Of a DNA stretch of 57,156 nucleotides, positions 51,250 through 57,156 are shown one piece after another; position 1 is the stretch's first letter, and each line of letters opens with the position of its first letter. The notes beneath the pieces are model-generated. The model ran no database searches and was not told the origin of the DNA. It saw only the letters and a list, made by a program, of their open reading frames with translations. Made by a program: the position numbers and the translations under genes. The DNA is from a virus, in IMG/VR virus record IMGVR_UViG_3300036819_000112, positions 1 to 57,156 of that record; one strand, 5' to 3'.

Positions 51250-51324
51250 TCTGCCGGCTTTTTTTATCGGCAGACATTTCATTCTGTCTGCTACGATATC
51301 GTGATGAAATAGGGGATCCCAGCG

Positions 51325-51753
51325 ATGCGCGAGATTTGGCTTGCAGCGGCGGCGATGATGATAGCCCTGGCGGGGTGCGCGCGAGTGGCTGACATGGTGC
51401 CCTTAAATGACGCGGCCACCGCTGTCGGCATTCCGAAACTCGATGTTGCGCTCTACGGCACAGGCTATGGCCCTGCAACCGTAACGATGCCAGATGGTGA
51501 GGTACTCAACGGTCATTATCACCTGGCTGTCGGCGGTGCCGTTGGCACCAGCTTCGGGGTCGCCAGCGGGCGAAGGGGAACCGTGATCGTCAGTGATTCC
51601 TCAACCGTTATCCCAATGCAGAATCCATTCATGCTTCAGGCAGCCGGCCAGCGGGGTACTACGATGACCTGCGAGGGATCGGCTGGCGGCATGGGCCACG
51701 GCGGCGCTCTCTGCACGACGAATCATGGGGCGGAATATCAGATGATGTTCTGA
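51325..51753 (+). CDS. Lipoprotein, candidate lysogenic-conversion gene
   Basis: 142 aa. The signal sequence ends in the lipobox LAGC (residues 15-18, MMIALAGCARV). The mature part is Gly/Thr-rich with a cysteine pair near the end. It lies in the immunity region and could be expressed in the lysogen; a TGCTACGAT motif (51289-51297) lies upstream. Confidence 0.65.
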   Translation: MREIWLAAAAMMIALAGCARVADMVPLNDAATAVGIPKLDVALYGTGYGPATVTMPDGEVLNGHYHLAVGGAVGTSFGVASGRRGTVIVSDSSTVIPMQNPFMLQAAGQRGTTMTCEGSAGGMGHGGALCTTNHGAEYQMMF

Positions 51754-51756
51754 CGG

Positions 51757-52094
51757 TCGGACGGCCGCTTCGTGCAGTGCCGGTAGGGCTTGTGCTATGA
51801 TGGCGCCGTAGACGGAGGGCGTTGATGGCTGATGCAAGCTTGGAACTGTTGCAGACGATGGTTGAGCGACATCCTGAACGGCCAGCGTCGTATAGAGACG
51901 ACGCTCGACCGGATCGCCGACGATTTGGCGGACCTCAAGCTGCGTACCACGAATACCGAGGAAGCATTGGCGGGCGTTAATCGCCGAATTGACCGGATGG
52001 ATGGCCGCCTCGATCGGATTGAGCGACGGCTTGACCTGGTGGACACTACGCCATGAGCCGCAGCCTTTCGGATGGCCGCTTCGTGCAATGCCGG
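51757..52094. repeat. Pair of 27-bp direct repeats before small accessory genes
   Basis: 51757-51783 and 52068-52094 agree at 25 of 27 positions. Each is followed by an extended -10-like TGCTATGAT (51793-51801 and 52126-52134), so the repeats probably carry duplicated promoters. Confidence 0.7.
51825..52056 (+). pseudogene. Coiled-coil gene with apparent +1 frameshift
   Basis: ATG 51825 opens MADASLELLQTMVER, then the frame changes: the next frame, from about 51870, reads ILNGQRRIETTLDRIADDLA and RRIDRMDGRLDRIERRLDLV, a coiled coil that makes one normal small protein when joined to the first part after one extra base. Alternatively the downstream frame is translated by itself from ATG 51832. 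It could be a real lesion, a programmed shift, or an assembly error. Confidence 0.5.
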
Positions 52095-52198
52095 GTGGGG
52101 GTCCGTTCTCTCGGCGTGGCGGGGCTGCTATGATGCAGGCCTTAGACGCTACGGCCTGGGGAATGGCTCCGGGCCGGACTATCAGGGGCATGGCCCGG

Positions 52199-52627
52199 AT
52201 GAGCGACCTTTACGACGATGACATTGTGCTTTGGAGCGAGCGCCAAGCGGAACTGCTGCGCCAGCACGCGGCCGGCGCACGGGAGAACGACGCGATCGAC
52301 TGGCCGAACATCATTGAGGAAATCGAGAGCGTGGGGAACGAGCAGCTTCACGCGGTAACGTCGCTGCTGCGCCAGGCGCTGATCCACATGCTGAAAGCCG
52401 AGGCGTGGCCGCTGTCGCGCGACGCCCCAAGCTGGCGAGCCGATGCCGTCGACTTCCGCACCCAGGCAGCGGATCGCTACGTCCCATCCATGCGGCAAAA
52501 ACTCAACCTTGCCCGCATCTATCGCCAGGCTCTGCGCGCGGTTCCCGAAACGATGGACGGTCAGCCGCCGCTACCGTTGCCCGATGCGTGCCCGGTGATG
52601 CTGGATGATCTGCTGGCCGACGACTAG
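52199..52627 (+). CDS. DUF29-like protein
   Basis: 142 aa from ATG 52199. YDDDIVLWSERQAELLRQHA, DWPNIIEEIESVGNEQLHAV and RQALIHMLKAEAWPLSRDAP match the DUF29 family, frequent in Alphaproteobacteria and cyanobacteria and in mobile elements; the function is unknown. ATG 52130 would add about 23 residues. It converges on the next leftward gene. Confidence 0.7.
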   Translation: MSDLYDDDIVLWSERQAELLRQHAAGARENDAIDWPNIIEEIESVGNEQLHAVTSLLRQALIHMLKAEAWPLSRDAPSWRADAVDFRTQAADRYVPSMRQKLNLARIYRQALRAVPETMDGQPPLPLPDACPVMLDDLLADD

Positions 52628-52665
52628 AGCCGGGATATACGGGGCGTCTCCTGCGGTGATGACTG

Positions 52666-53292
52666 CTATTGTGGCTGGATGCCCGCAATCGTGCTCTCGC
52701 GAAGTCCGACAAAGACCGTGGCCTCGCCCTCTACTAATGTAGAGCCTATGCTGAAGCTGCCCTCCGGTATCGCGTAGGTCCACACCGACATCCCCGCAAT
52801 GGTAAAGATGCCGCGCACCTCGTCATTCAAGGCTGGGTCCAAGGGAACTGACACCCCGAACGGGATGGTAAAGCTAATTGGGATCGCTTCTGCCGTTATT
52901 ATCCAGCCAGCTGCGTGGAAAACCTCTGCAAGTTGTTCTCCGAACCAAACACTTTCTGGATCACCAAATACCCACGCGAGATGAACCTTCCTTTGCGAAC
53001 TTGCCCGCAGGCCGTCGATCAGTCTTGCCTTTAAGGCGGGCTCCAGTGTCCGCCACTTTAGGGTGGCCTTCAGGCGCTCGGTTTCGAATCTGGCAGAAGC
53101 GGCTTGGCCGTTGGCTTGCGCTATTTGAACGGCAGCTTCCGCCTTATACTTTTCCAGCGCTGAATCGCTCTCATTTTGCGCAGCCACCGATACGCGCCAA
53201 AGTGTGGCGGTGAGGGCAAAGGTAAGAAGCAGGGAAAGCAAATAGGCGACGTTCGTATAGGTCAGCAAGTCTCGAATGGATAACCCTAACAT
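52666..53292 (-). CDS. Membrane-anchored accessory protein
   Basis: 208 aa from ATG 53292 (CAGGGG upstream; an ATG at 53313 is weaker). A transmembrane helix (VAYLLSLLLTFALTATLWRV) is followed by a coiled coil and a soluble C-terminal domain. Such anchored proteins in an immunity region could affect superinfection, but no family is recognised. Confidence 0.6.
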   Translation of the reverse strand: MLGLSIRDLLTYTNVAYLLSLLLTFALTATLWRVSVAAQNESDSALEKYKAEAAVQIAQANGQAASARFETERLKATLKWRTLEPALKARLIDGLRASSQRKVHLAWVFGDPESVWFGEQLAEVFHAAGWIITAEAIPISFTIPFGVSVPLDPALNDEVRGIFTIAGMSVWTYAIPEGSFSIGSTLVEGEATVFVGLRESTIAGIQPQ

Positions 53293-53395
53293 GGTGCCCC
53301 TGTGGATTTTCATCGCGTTTCTGATGGGGTTGGTCGGGGTTGGAGTTTGGATTGTTGCCGCTGCGGTCCGTGATGTGCGGAAGCGGCGGAGGTAA
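53291..53395 (+). CDS. Possible tiny membrane peptide
   Basis: 34 aa with one transmembrane helix (LWIFIAFLMGLVGVGVWIVA) and a basic tail. Its ATG shares the palindromic CATG with the start of the divergent leftward gene. Weak ribosome site. Confidence 0.35.
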   Translation: MVPLWIFIAFLMGLVGVGVWIVAAAVRDVRKRRR

Positions 53396-53470
53396 TCACC
53401 ACCCCTCCACCTCCGCGACAGGGTGCAATGATCCTGCTACACTGGTGGGCCAAATACGGGAGAAGCCGGC

Positions 53471-53653
53471 ATGATCGCAGAGCGGGAGCGAGCACTTACT
53501 TTGGCGCACGAAGCGGAGGCAAAGGGCGGTTTGACGCCGCCCAGCATAGTCGTAGAGCGAGCGACGGTTTATCTGAACTTTCCCCTCGGCGAGTCGAACG
53601 CTGGCGCTAGCGCCGTTCCCCAAGGGTTTGAAGCTGATCATGAAAGCGGTTGA
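53471..53653 (+). CDS. Small hypothetical protein
   Basis: 60 aa. MIAERERALTLAHEAEAKGG is helical. GGGAGAAG lies upstream, and TGCTACACT (53435-53443) is a possible extended -10. Confidence 0.4.
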   Translation: MIAERERALTLAHEAEAKGGLTPPSIVVERATVYLNFPLGESNAGASAVPQGFEADHESG

Positions 53654-53865
53654 TCCCTGGGCCAGTCCGCTAAGAATAATCTCAGCTGAGCTTCAAGGCG
53701 TTCAGCGCCTGCTCGATTCAATCCGACCGTCAGCACCCCATCGCCCGTCTCGATGGACACGCATGCAACTTTGGGCGCTTCGCTCAGGAGTTCGAATTGC
53801 CATCGCGCGCCTAGATGCGCTGCATCGCAGCGGATATATCCCGGAATGGGCGGTTGATCGGCCAT
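53638..53865 (-). CDS. Small hypothetical protein
   Basis: 75 aa from ATG 53865 with GAGG upstream. GARWQFELLSEAPKVACVSI and ALTVGLN-like strands give a compact alpha/beta protein. Preferred over the opposite-strand frame at 53638-53957. Confidence 0.5.
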   Translation of the reverse strand: MADQPPIPGYIRCDAAHLGARWQFELLSEAPKVACVSIETGDGVLTVGLNRAGAERLEAQLRLFLADWPRDQPLS

Positions 53866-53974
53866 CGGTTTCCTCCTCATGGACCGCGGAAGAAATCGCC
53901 GCTGTTGAGACAGCGGTGCGCAGGCCGGTGATGATGAACAGCCGGCCTGCGCTGTAGTCTCCATGGCGATCGGC

Positions 53975-54463
53975 TCACCGCCGCTCTCCCTCCACGACGA
54001 GTCGAGGTCCTCGAACGGCGACCTTCGGAGGACACGCCGGGCTAACTCGTTTTTCTTTGACGTTGCCCCCTTCCAGAAAAGGGGGCGGGGGTGATCGTCC
54101 TTTGGGTTTGGTCGATGGGGGTTCCGTCGACTCCCGTTCCAGCCGCCGGCCTGCCGGAAGTTGGGCGATGAGATCGTCAAGCGAGTAGCCCGTGACGCGA
54201 CGCAAAGCCGCCAATATCCATAGCGGTGGCTCGCGCTTGGCATTCTCGTAGAGCCTATAACGCTCTTCCGGCCGTTCCCCGCTGATTCCTAGCATCTGGG
54301 CGAATTCTTTTTGGGTGATCTCTCCCTGGCCCGTCTCCCTGCCATACCGGAGTCGTGCCGATCGAAGGGCCGCGGCGAAAAGGCGCTGGGCTTCGTTCGC
54401 TGAGTGAGGGTCGTCATCCACGGGAGAAACCTGCCCAACAATGAGTCGGACAGCATCCGGCAA
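53975..54463 (-). CDS. Xre-type lysogeny repressor (putative)
   Basis: 162 aa from TTG 54463 (AAGGA upstream) or 148 aa from GTG 54421. Residues about 40-100 contain a helix-turn-helix (EITQKEFAQMLGISGERPEE) followed by RYRLYENAKREPPLWILAAL, the Xre pattern. A Pro/Arg-rich C-terminal tail of about 50 residues has no known peptidase motif, so it does not look RecA-cleavable. It diverges from the Cro-like gene across the operator at 54478-54496 and shares that operator with the left early promoter, as a phage repressor should. Confidence 0.75.
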   Translation of the reverse strand: MPDAVRLIVGQVSPVDDDPHSANEAQRLFAAALRSARLRYGRETGQGEITQKEFAQMLGISGERPEERYRLYENAKREPPLWILAALRRVTGYSLDDLIAQLPAGRRLERESTEPPSTKPKGRSPPPPFLEGGNVKEKRVSPACPPKVAVRGPRLVVEGERR

Positions 54464-54470
54464 GATGTCC

Positions 54471-54501
54471 TTGACATATCCAACAGTTCGTTGGATGTTC
54501 G
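54471..54501. promoter_or_regulatory. Divergent immunity promoters with central operator
   Basis: Rightward TTGACA (54471-54476), 17 bp, GATGTT (54494-54499). Leftward CGAACA (54501-54496), 17 bp, TATGTC (54478-54473). ATCCAAC-AGTTC-GTTGGAT (54478-54496) fills both spacers. ATG 54505 lies six bases after the rightward -10, so the Cro-like mRNA would be nearly leaderless. Confidence 0.7.
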
Positions 54502-54504
54502 GGT

Positions 54505-54810
54505 ATGACCCTGGCATCCTACATGACCGAAAAAGGTCTGACCGACGGAGATCTCGCCGCATCGCTTGGTGTGAGCGGCGAACTCGTGCGGCTTTGGCGG
54601 CATGGGCACCGAGCAATTTCGGCCAAGCGCGCGATTACGATATCCGAGGTCACCGGTATTCCCCGCCATGAACTTCGGCCCGATCTGTGGGATGCCCCCG
54701 CCCTTTCCCCGTCCTCGCCAGCCAATGACACCCCAAAGCCCAAGGCCAAGCGCCCCACCCGAAGCGCCGGCGCCGCCGCCACCCCACCATCACCCGCCGA
54801 AGCCGCCTGA
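54505..54810 (+). CDS. YdaS/Cro-like regulator
   Basis: 101 aa. LTDGDLAASLGVSGELVRLW and the closing ISEVTGIPRHELRPDLW are the YdaS/Cro-like helix-turn-helix. The Pro/Ala-rich C-terminus is disordered. First gene of the right early operon; it likely competes with the repressor at the shared operator. Confidence 0.8.
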   Translation: MTLASYMTEKGLTDGDLAASLGVSGELVRLWRHGHRAISAKRAITISEVTGIPRHELRPDLWDAPALSPSSPANDTPKPKAKRPTRSAGAAATPPSPAEAA

Positions 54811-54983
54811 TGAACGAGCACGCGGAGACCCTCAGCGAGTCCCCGCGTTTCGTATCCACCCGCGTTCGCGCGCGGGGCCGTCTGGTCTCACCGATGCTCC
54901 ACTGCTCCGGCGTCCGTGCCCCGCACACTGGCACGGAATCGGAATCATGGCTGCTACGCCGACGCATCGAGATTGCGCCGTGA
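54810..54983 (+). CDS. Small basic protein
   Basis: 57 aa, Arg/Ser-rich. Its ATG overlaps the previous stop, and its stop overlaps the next GTG. Function unknown. Confidence 0.5.
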   Translation: MNEHAETLSESPRFVSTRVRARGRLVSPMLHCSGVRAPHTGTESESWLLRRRIEIAP

Positions 54984-55402
54984 CCAGCGCAACATTGACA
55001 GCCGCGATCCGCGATTTCGGCACCGCGAAAGAAGTAGCCGAGGCCGGCGGCTGCTCCGAGGCAACCGCGGCGCGTTACCGGCGCGGGGAGACGATGCCGA
55101 ATCCGGTCATACTGGCGCGGCTGATGGGCCGTTCGCGTCAGATCGCCAATGCGATGCTCCGCCTGGCCGGCCTCGATGATCTGAGCATGGATCTGGAGGA
55201 AGCCCGGCTACGGCAGGAGCTGCGCCAACTGGAGGCACGCCGCGGGGGGTCGCTGGATGTGGAGACGACTGATGCGGCGCCTGGCGCTGTTGCGGGCACG
55301 ATGGTGGACCCGCCGGGCGGACCCAAAGCCGAAGCGGTGAACGAACGCGCCCTGGGTCGGGCCTGGGATGCGCTGCGCGACGCTGATCGGCGGCGGCCAT
55401 GA
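54980..55402 (+). CDS. Helix-turn-helix protein in the early operon
   Basis: 140 aa from GTG 54980. FGTAKEVAEAGGCSEATAAR is a helix-turn-helix, followed by a helical region and a basic tail. Position after a Cro-like gene fits a CII-like activator, but no CII family motif was verified. Confidence 0.55.
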   Translation: MTSATLTAAIRDFGTAKEVAEAGGCSEATAARYRRGETMPNPVILARLMGRSRQIANAMLRLAGLDDLSMDLEEARLRQELRQLEARRGGSLDVETTDAAPGAVAGTMVDPPGGPKAEAVNERALGRAWDALRDADRRRP

Positions 55403-55806
55403 GAGATCCCATTATCGTCGAGATGCAGGCAATCGTCCGCCTCGCGTCCCAGCCGTGGGAACCGGGCGATAGCGTCAGGGTAGCGATCACCCGAGCGGCG
55501 GACGTTTTGGGTCTCTCCTACCGGCGCGCCCGGAGCTTCTGGTACCAGGAGGTGGTATCCGTTCGCGCTGTCGAAGCGGATCGGATGCGCGCGGCGGAAC
55601 GGGTTTTGCTGGCCAAACGATATCGCGTGATTCAACACGAGCTGGCGGCGATAGAAGTGCGGCTGGACAGACTGAAGGCCATAGAGGAAGCGAAGGCTAG
55701 CCGGGTCGCCGTTTTGGCTCAGCGAGAAGCTGACGGTGGGGTGGCTGCTCCGGCTGGAGTGACGCAGTGGGATGGGGTGCGCAGCGAAGCGGGGGTGAGC
55801 CCATGA
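55399..55806 (+). CDS. Helix-turn-helix and coiled-coil protein
   Basis: 135 aa. DVLGLSYRRARSFWYQEVVS is a possible DNA-binding segment, followed by a long helix (RYRVIQHELAAIEVRLDRLK). Overlaps both neighbours. Confidence 0.55.
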   Translation: MRDPIIVEMQAIVRLASQPWEPGDSVRVAITRAADVLGLSYRRARSFWYQEVVSVRAVEADRMRAAERVLLAKRYRVIQHELAAIEVRLDRLKAIEEAKASRVAVLAQREADGGVAAPAGVTQWDGVRSEAGVSP

Positions 55807-55928
55807 GCGCCGTCATGACCCTCGACTCCGAAACCCTCAGCTACCTCCGCCGGATGCGCGACCAGTCGAAGTCCCATGAAGCCGCGCTCATCCATCTCGG
55901 CATCCGATTTGACGGGGGGCGGCCATGA
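55803..55928 (+). CDS. Small helical protein
   Basis: 41 aa. TLDSETLSYLRRMRDQSKSH forms an amphipathic helix. ATGA overlaps at both ends support it. Confidence 0.5.
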   Translation: MSAVMTLDSETLSYLRRMRDQSKSHEAALIHLGIRFDGGRP

Positions 55929-56353
55929 GCACGCGATCATGTCGGGCGCTGGAGCCGGTCGGACATTGGCAGCAGGGCCATTACTTCATCGCCACCCTGG
56001 GCCTAGCCGAGCCCCGCCGCGGCTGGCTATGGGCGGGTCTTGCGATATCGCTGCTTTATCGGGGATCACCGAAAGGTCGCCGACCTCCGACATGGAATCT
56101 CACCCACTGCGGCAGTGGGCATCGCGTCTGCTTGATCGAGGCGCCAGCGCGGGAAGCGTTTGCGATCGCCGACCAGCTTGCCGAACTCGGCGACTGGACT
56201 TTCGACGGTCTGTATGGGTGGCAGAACGCCAGCCCGGACCTCATGGATAAGGTGAAGGCGCTTAGGGCGTGCCTCCCCACCTACGTAGATTTCGGCGATG
56301 GCAATCGAGACGAAGATGCGGCGCGAGCGGTCGCCTATGCGAGGGCCGCGTGA
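55925..56353 (+). CDS. Hypothetical early protein
   Basis: 142 aa. GHYFIATLGLAEPRRGWLWA and NLTHCGSGHRVCLIEAPARE, no family recognised. Coupled by overlaps. Confidence 0.55.
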   Translation: MSTRSCRALEPVGHWQQGHYFIATLGLAEPRRGWLWAGLAISLLYRGSPKGRRPPTWNLTHCGSGHRVCLIEAPAREAFAIADQLAELGDWTFDGLYGWQNASPDLMDKVKALRACLPTYVDFGDGNRDEDAARAVAYARAA

Positions 56354-56547
56354 CCGCCGCCCGCTACCCCAGCGAATTCGACTGCCGCGACTGTGGCGTG
56401 CGCGTCGTCTTGCCCGGTCTGCCCCCGGTCCCTGGCGAGCGCTGCTCGAACTGCCAGTGGATCGCGGCCATCCCCGATCCGCGTCACCGTCTCGCCCTGC
56501 GCGCTCAACTGATCGAGCATGCCGCCATCGGAGCGCCGCGGCCATGA
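56350..56547 (+). CDS. Zinc-ribbon protein
   Basis: 65 aa from GTG 56350. CRDCGVRVVLPG and CSNCQW give two CxxC pairs, a zinc ribbon. Confidence 0.6.
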   Translation: MTAARYPSEFDCRDCGVRVVLPGLPPVPGERCSNCQWIAAIPDPRHRLALRAQLIEHAAIGAPRP

Positions 56548-56717
56548 GCGCGCACGAATATCGCGATGTGGCTTCACCCGCCGCGGGGCCGTTGTTGCAG
56601 TACAGTGAATTGCGTTCTGTTAAACTTCCTGCAACTTCAAAAAGTAAGCCCTCGGCTGTTCTAAGCAACCGAGGGCCAGGAGGTCATCATTTCTACAGAT
56701 ACAGAATATTTCATTAG
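56544..56717 (+). CDS. Possible small protein
   Basis: 57 aa. The ATG overlaps the previous stop, but codon use is poor and the frame covers the hairpin and ribosome site of the next gene. It may be only partly real. Confidence 0.35.
   Translation: MSAHEYRDVASPAAGPLLQYSELRSVKLPATSKSKPSAVLSNRGPGGHHFYRYRIFH
56595..56683 (+). promoter_or_regulatory. Promoter, leader hairpin and strong ribosome site
   Basis: TTGCAG (56595-56600), 17 bp, TGTTAA (56618-56623) could be a promoter. GCCCTCGG (56648-56655) pairs with CCGAGGGC (56669-56676); AGGAGG (56678-56683) starts two bases after the stem, so folding may control access. Confidence 0.5.
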
Positions 56718-57039
56718 TCCTCCCAGCGCAAGCCCAGCGTCGGGGCAAACGTCTGACAACAGCGTGACATCACACGCGCGCGTCCGCATTGTCCGGCGCT
56801 GCCATGACTGCGGTGCAACTCCGCGTGAGGCGACGTTCCCCGGCACGCGCAAGCCCAGCCAGATCGACCGCTGCATCGATTGCCTGGCCGAACTTGAACG
56901 GCTGGCGGAAGCCACGCCTGCGCGCTTCGCAAAGCCCGCGAAGCCGATCCAGACCCGACGGAGGTATCGCGCTGCATTCTGCTACCGGGCGAAGCAGGCC
57001 CAAGGGGATCTGGTCGACCTGCTGGTGCCACCGCCATGA
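56689..57039 (+). CDS. Small zinc-finger protein with probable ATT start
   Basis: 116 aa from ATT 56689, five bases after AGGAGG; GTG 56764 gives 91 aa and has no comparable ribosome site. CHDCGATPRE and CIDCLAEL form a zinc ribbon, followed by a basic helical tail (KPIQTRRRYRAAFCYRAKQA). The last bases overlap the GcrA-like start. It probably regulates or accompanies the replication genes that follow. Confidence 0.6.
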   Translation: MSTDTEYFISPPSASPASGQTSDNSVTSHARVRIVRRCHDCGATPREATFPGTRKPSQIDRCIDCLAELERLAEATPARFAKPAKPIQTRRRYRAAFCYRAKQAQGDLVDLLVPPP

Positions 57040-57156
57040 GCCGCGGCGACGGATCAGGCCTATGGCAGACCGAGAGGAATCTTTCGCGCCTGCGTGACGA
57101 ATGGGCCAAGGGCACAAGCACCGCCGAAATCGGCCGGCTGCTCAGGGCGTCGAAAA
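57030..57156. repeat. Terminal direct repeat, right copy
   Basis: Exact copy of positions 1-127. It contains the start of the GcrA-like gene (ATG 57036), which continues at the left end. Confidence 0.95.

Noticed and set aside
53628-53957. Rightward 109-codon frame opposite 53638-53865
   Set aside because: The leftward frame has a ribosome site and a compact protein-like pattern; the rightward one does not.

Overview
The window is a complete, circularly closed genome of a temperate tailed phage with a podovirus-like virion. The first 127 bases are repeated exactly at the end, so the molecule is about 57.03 kb and genes run across the junction. The host is most likely a high-GC alphaproteobacterium. 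The main evidence is a GcrA-family regulator, a family known essentially from that class; DUF29-like and DUF3309-like proteins fit too. Identifications rest on motifs read by eye, with no database search.

Layout. (1) Immunity region, 51.2-54.8 kb: an Xre-type repressor (leftward) and a YdaS/Cro-like protein (rightward) diverge from one palindromic operator. A matching operator lies at the left early promoter. Between them are accessory genes: a lipoprotein, a frameshifted coiled-coil gene, a DUF29-like protein and a membrane protein. (2) Right early operon, from 54.5 kb through the junction to 5.85 kb: overlapping small regulators, a GcrA homologue, an initiator with a C-terminal DnaA-N-like domain and about 30 internal ATGCG iterons, an HNH protein, a Dam-type methylase and small zinc-ribbon proteins. 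(3) A 425-bp AT-rich divergent control region, 6.25-6.68 kb, carries more ATGCG sites and three GANTC sites. (4) A rightward late region, 6.7-40.1 kb, starts with a NusG/RfaH-like protein. It continues with a Xer-like recombinase, a ParB-methylase fusion, terminase, P22-like portal, scaffold, N4-gp56-type capsid, tandem-repeat gp4-like adaptor, pectate-lyase-fold spike, gp10-like stabiliser, an Asp/Asn hydroxylase plus cupin pair, ejection proteins, an SGNH esterase and lysis genes. It ends at a strong terminator (40.12-40.16 kb). (5) At 40.2-43.6 kb lie a long inverted repeat, small regulators with palindromic operators and short leftward genes. (6) Left early operon, 51.2 to 43.8 kb on the minus strand: about 19 mostly overlapping genes, including an Erf-type annealing protein, a YqaJ/lambda-type exonuclease, an excisionase-like protein and the integrase.

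How it works together (inference). After infection the two early operons, both repressor-controlled, supply recombination, integration and replication functions. Replication probably starts at the iteron array inside the initiator gene. The NusG paralogue could act as antiterminator for the 33-kb late region. GcrA plus two DNA methylases suggest a link to the host's methylation-timed cell cycle. The oddest parts are several virion-locus proteins with Sec signal peptides, the hydroxylase/cupin pair, a three-gene antisense mini-operon inside the lysis cassette, and the DnaA-N/iteron replication module.
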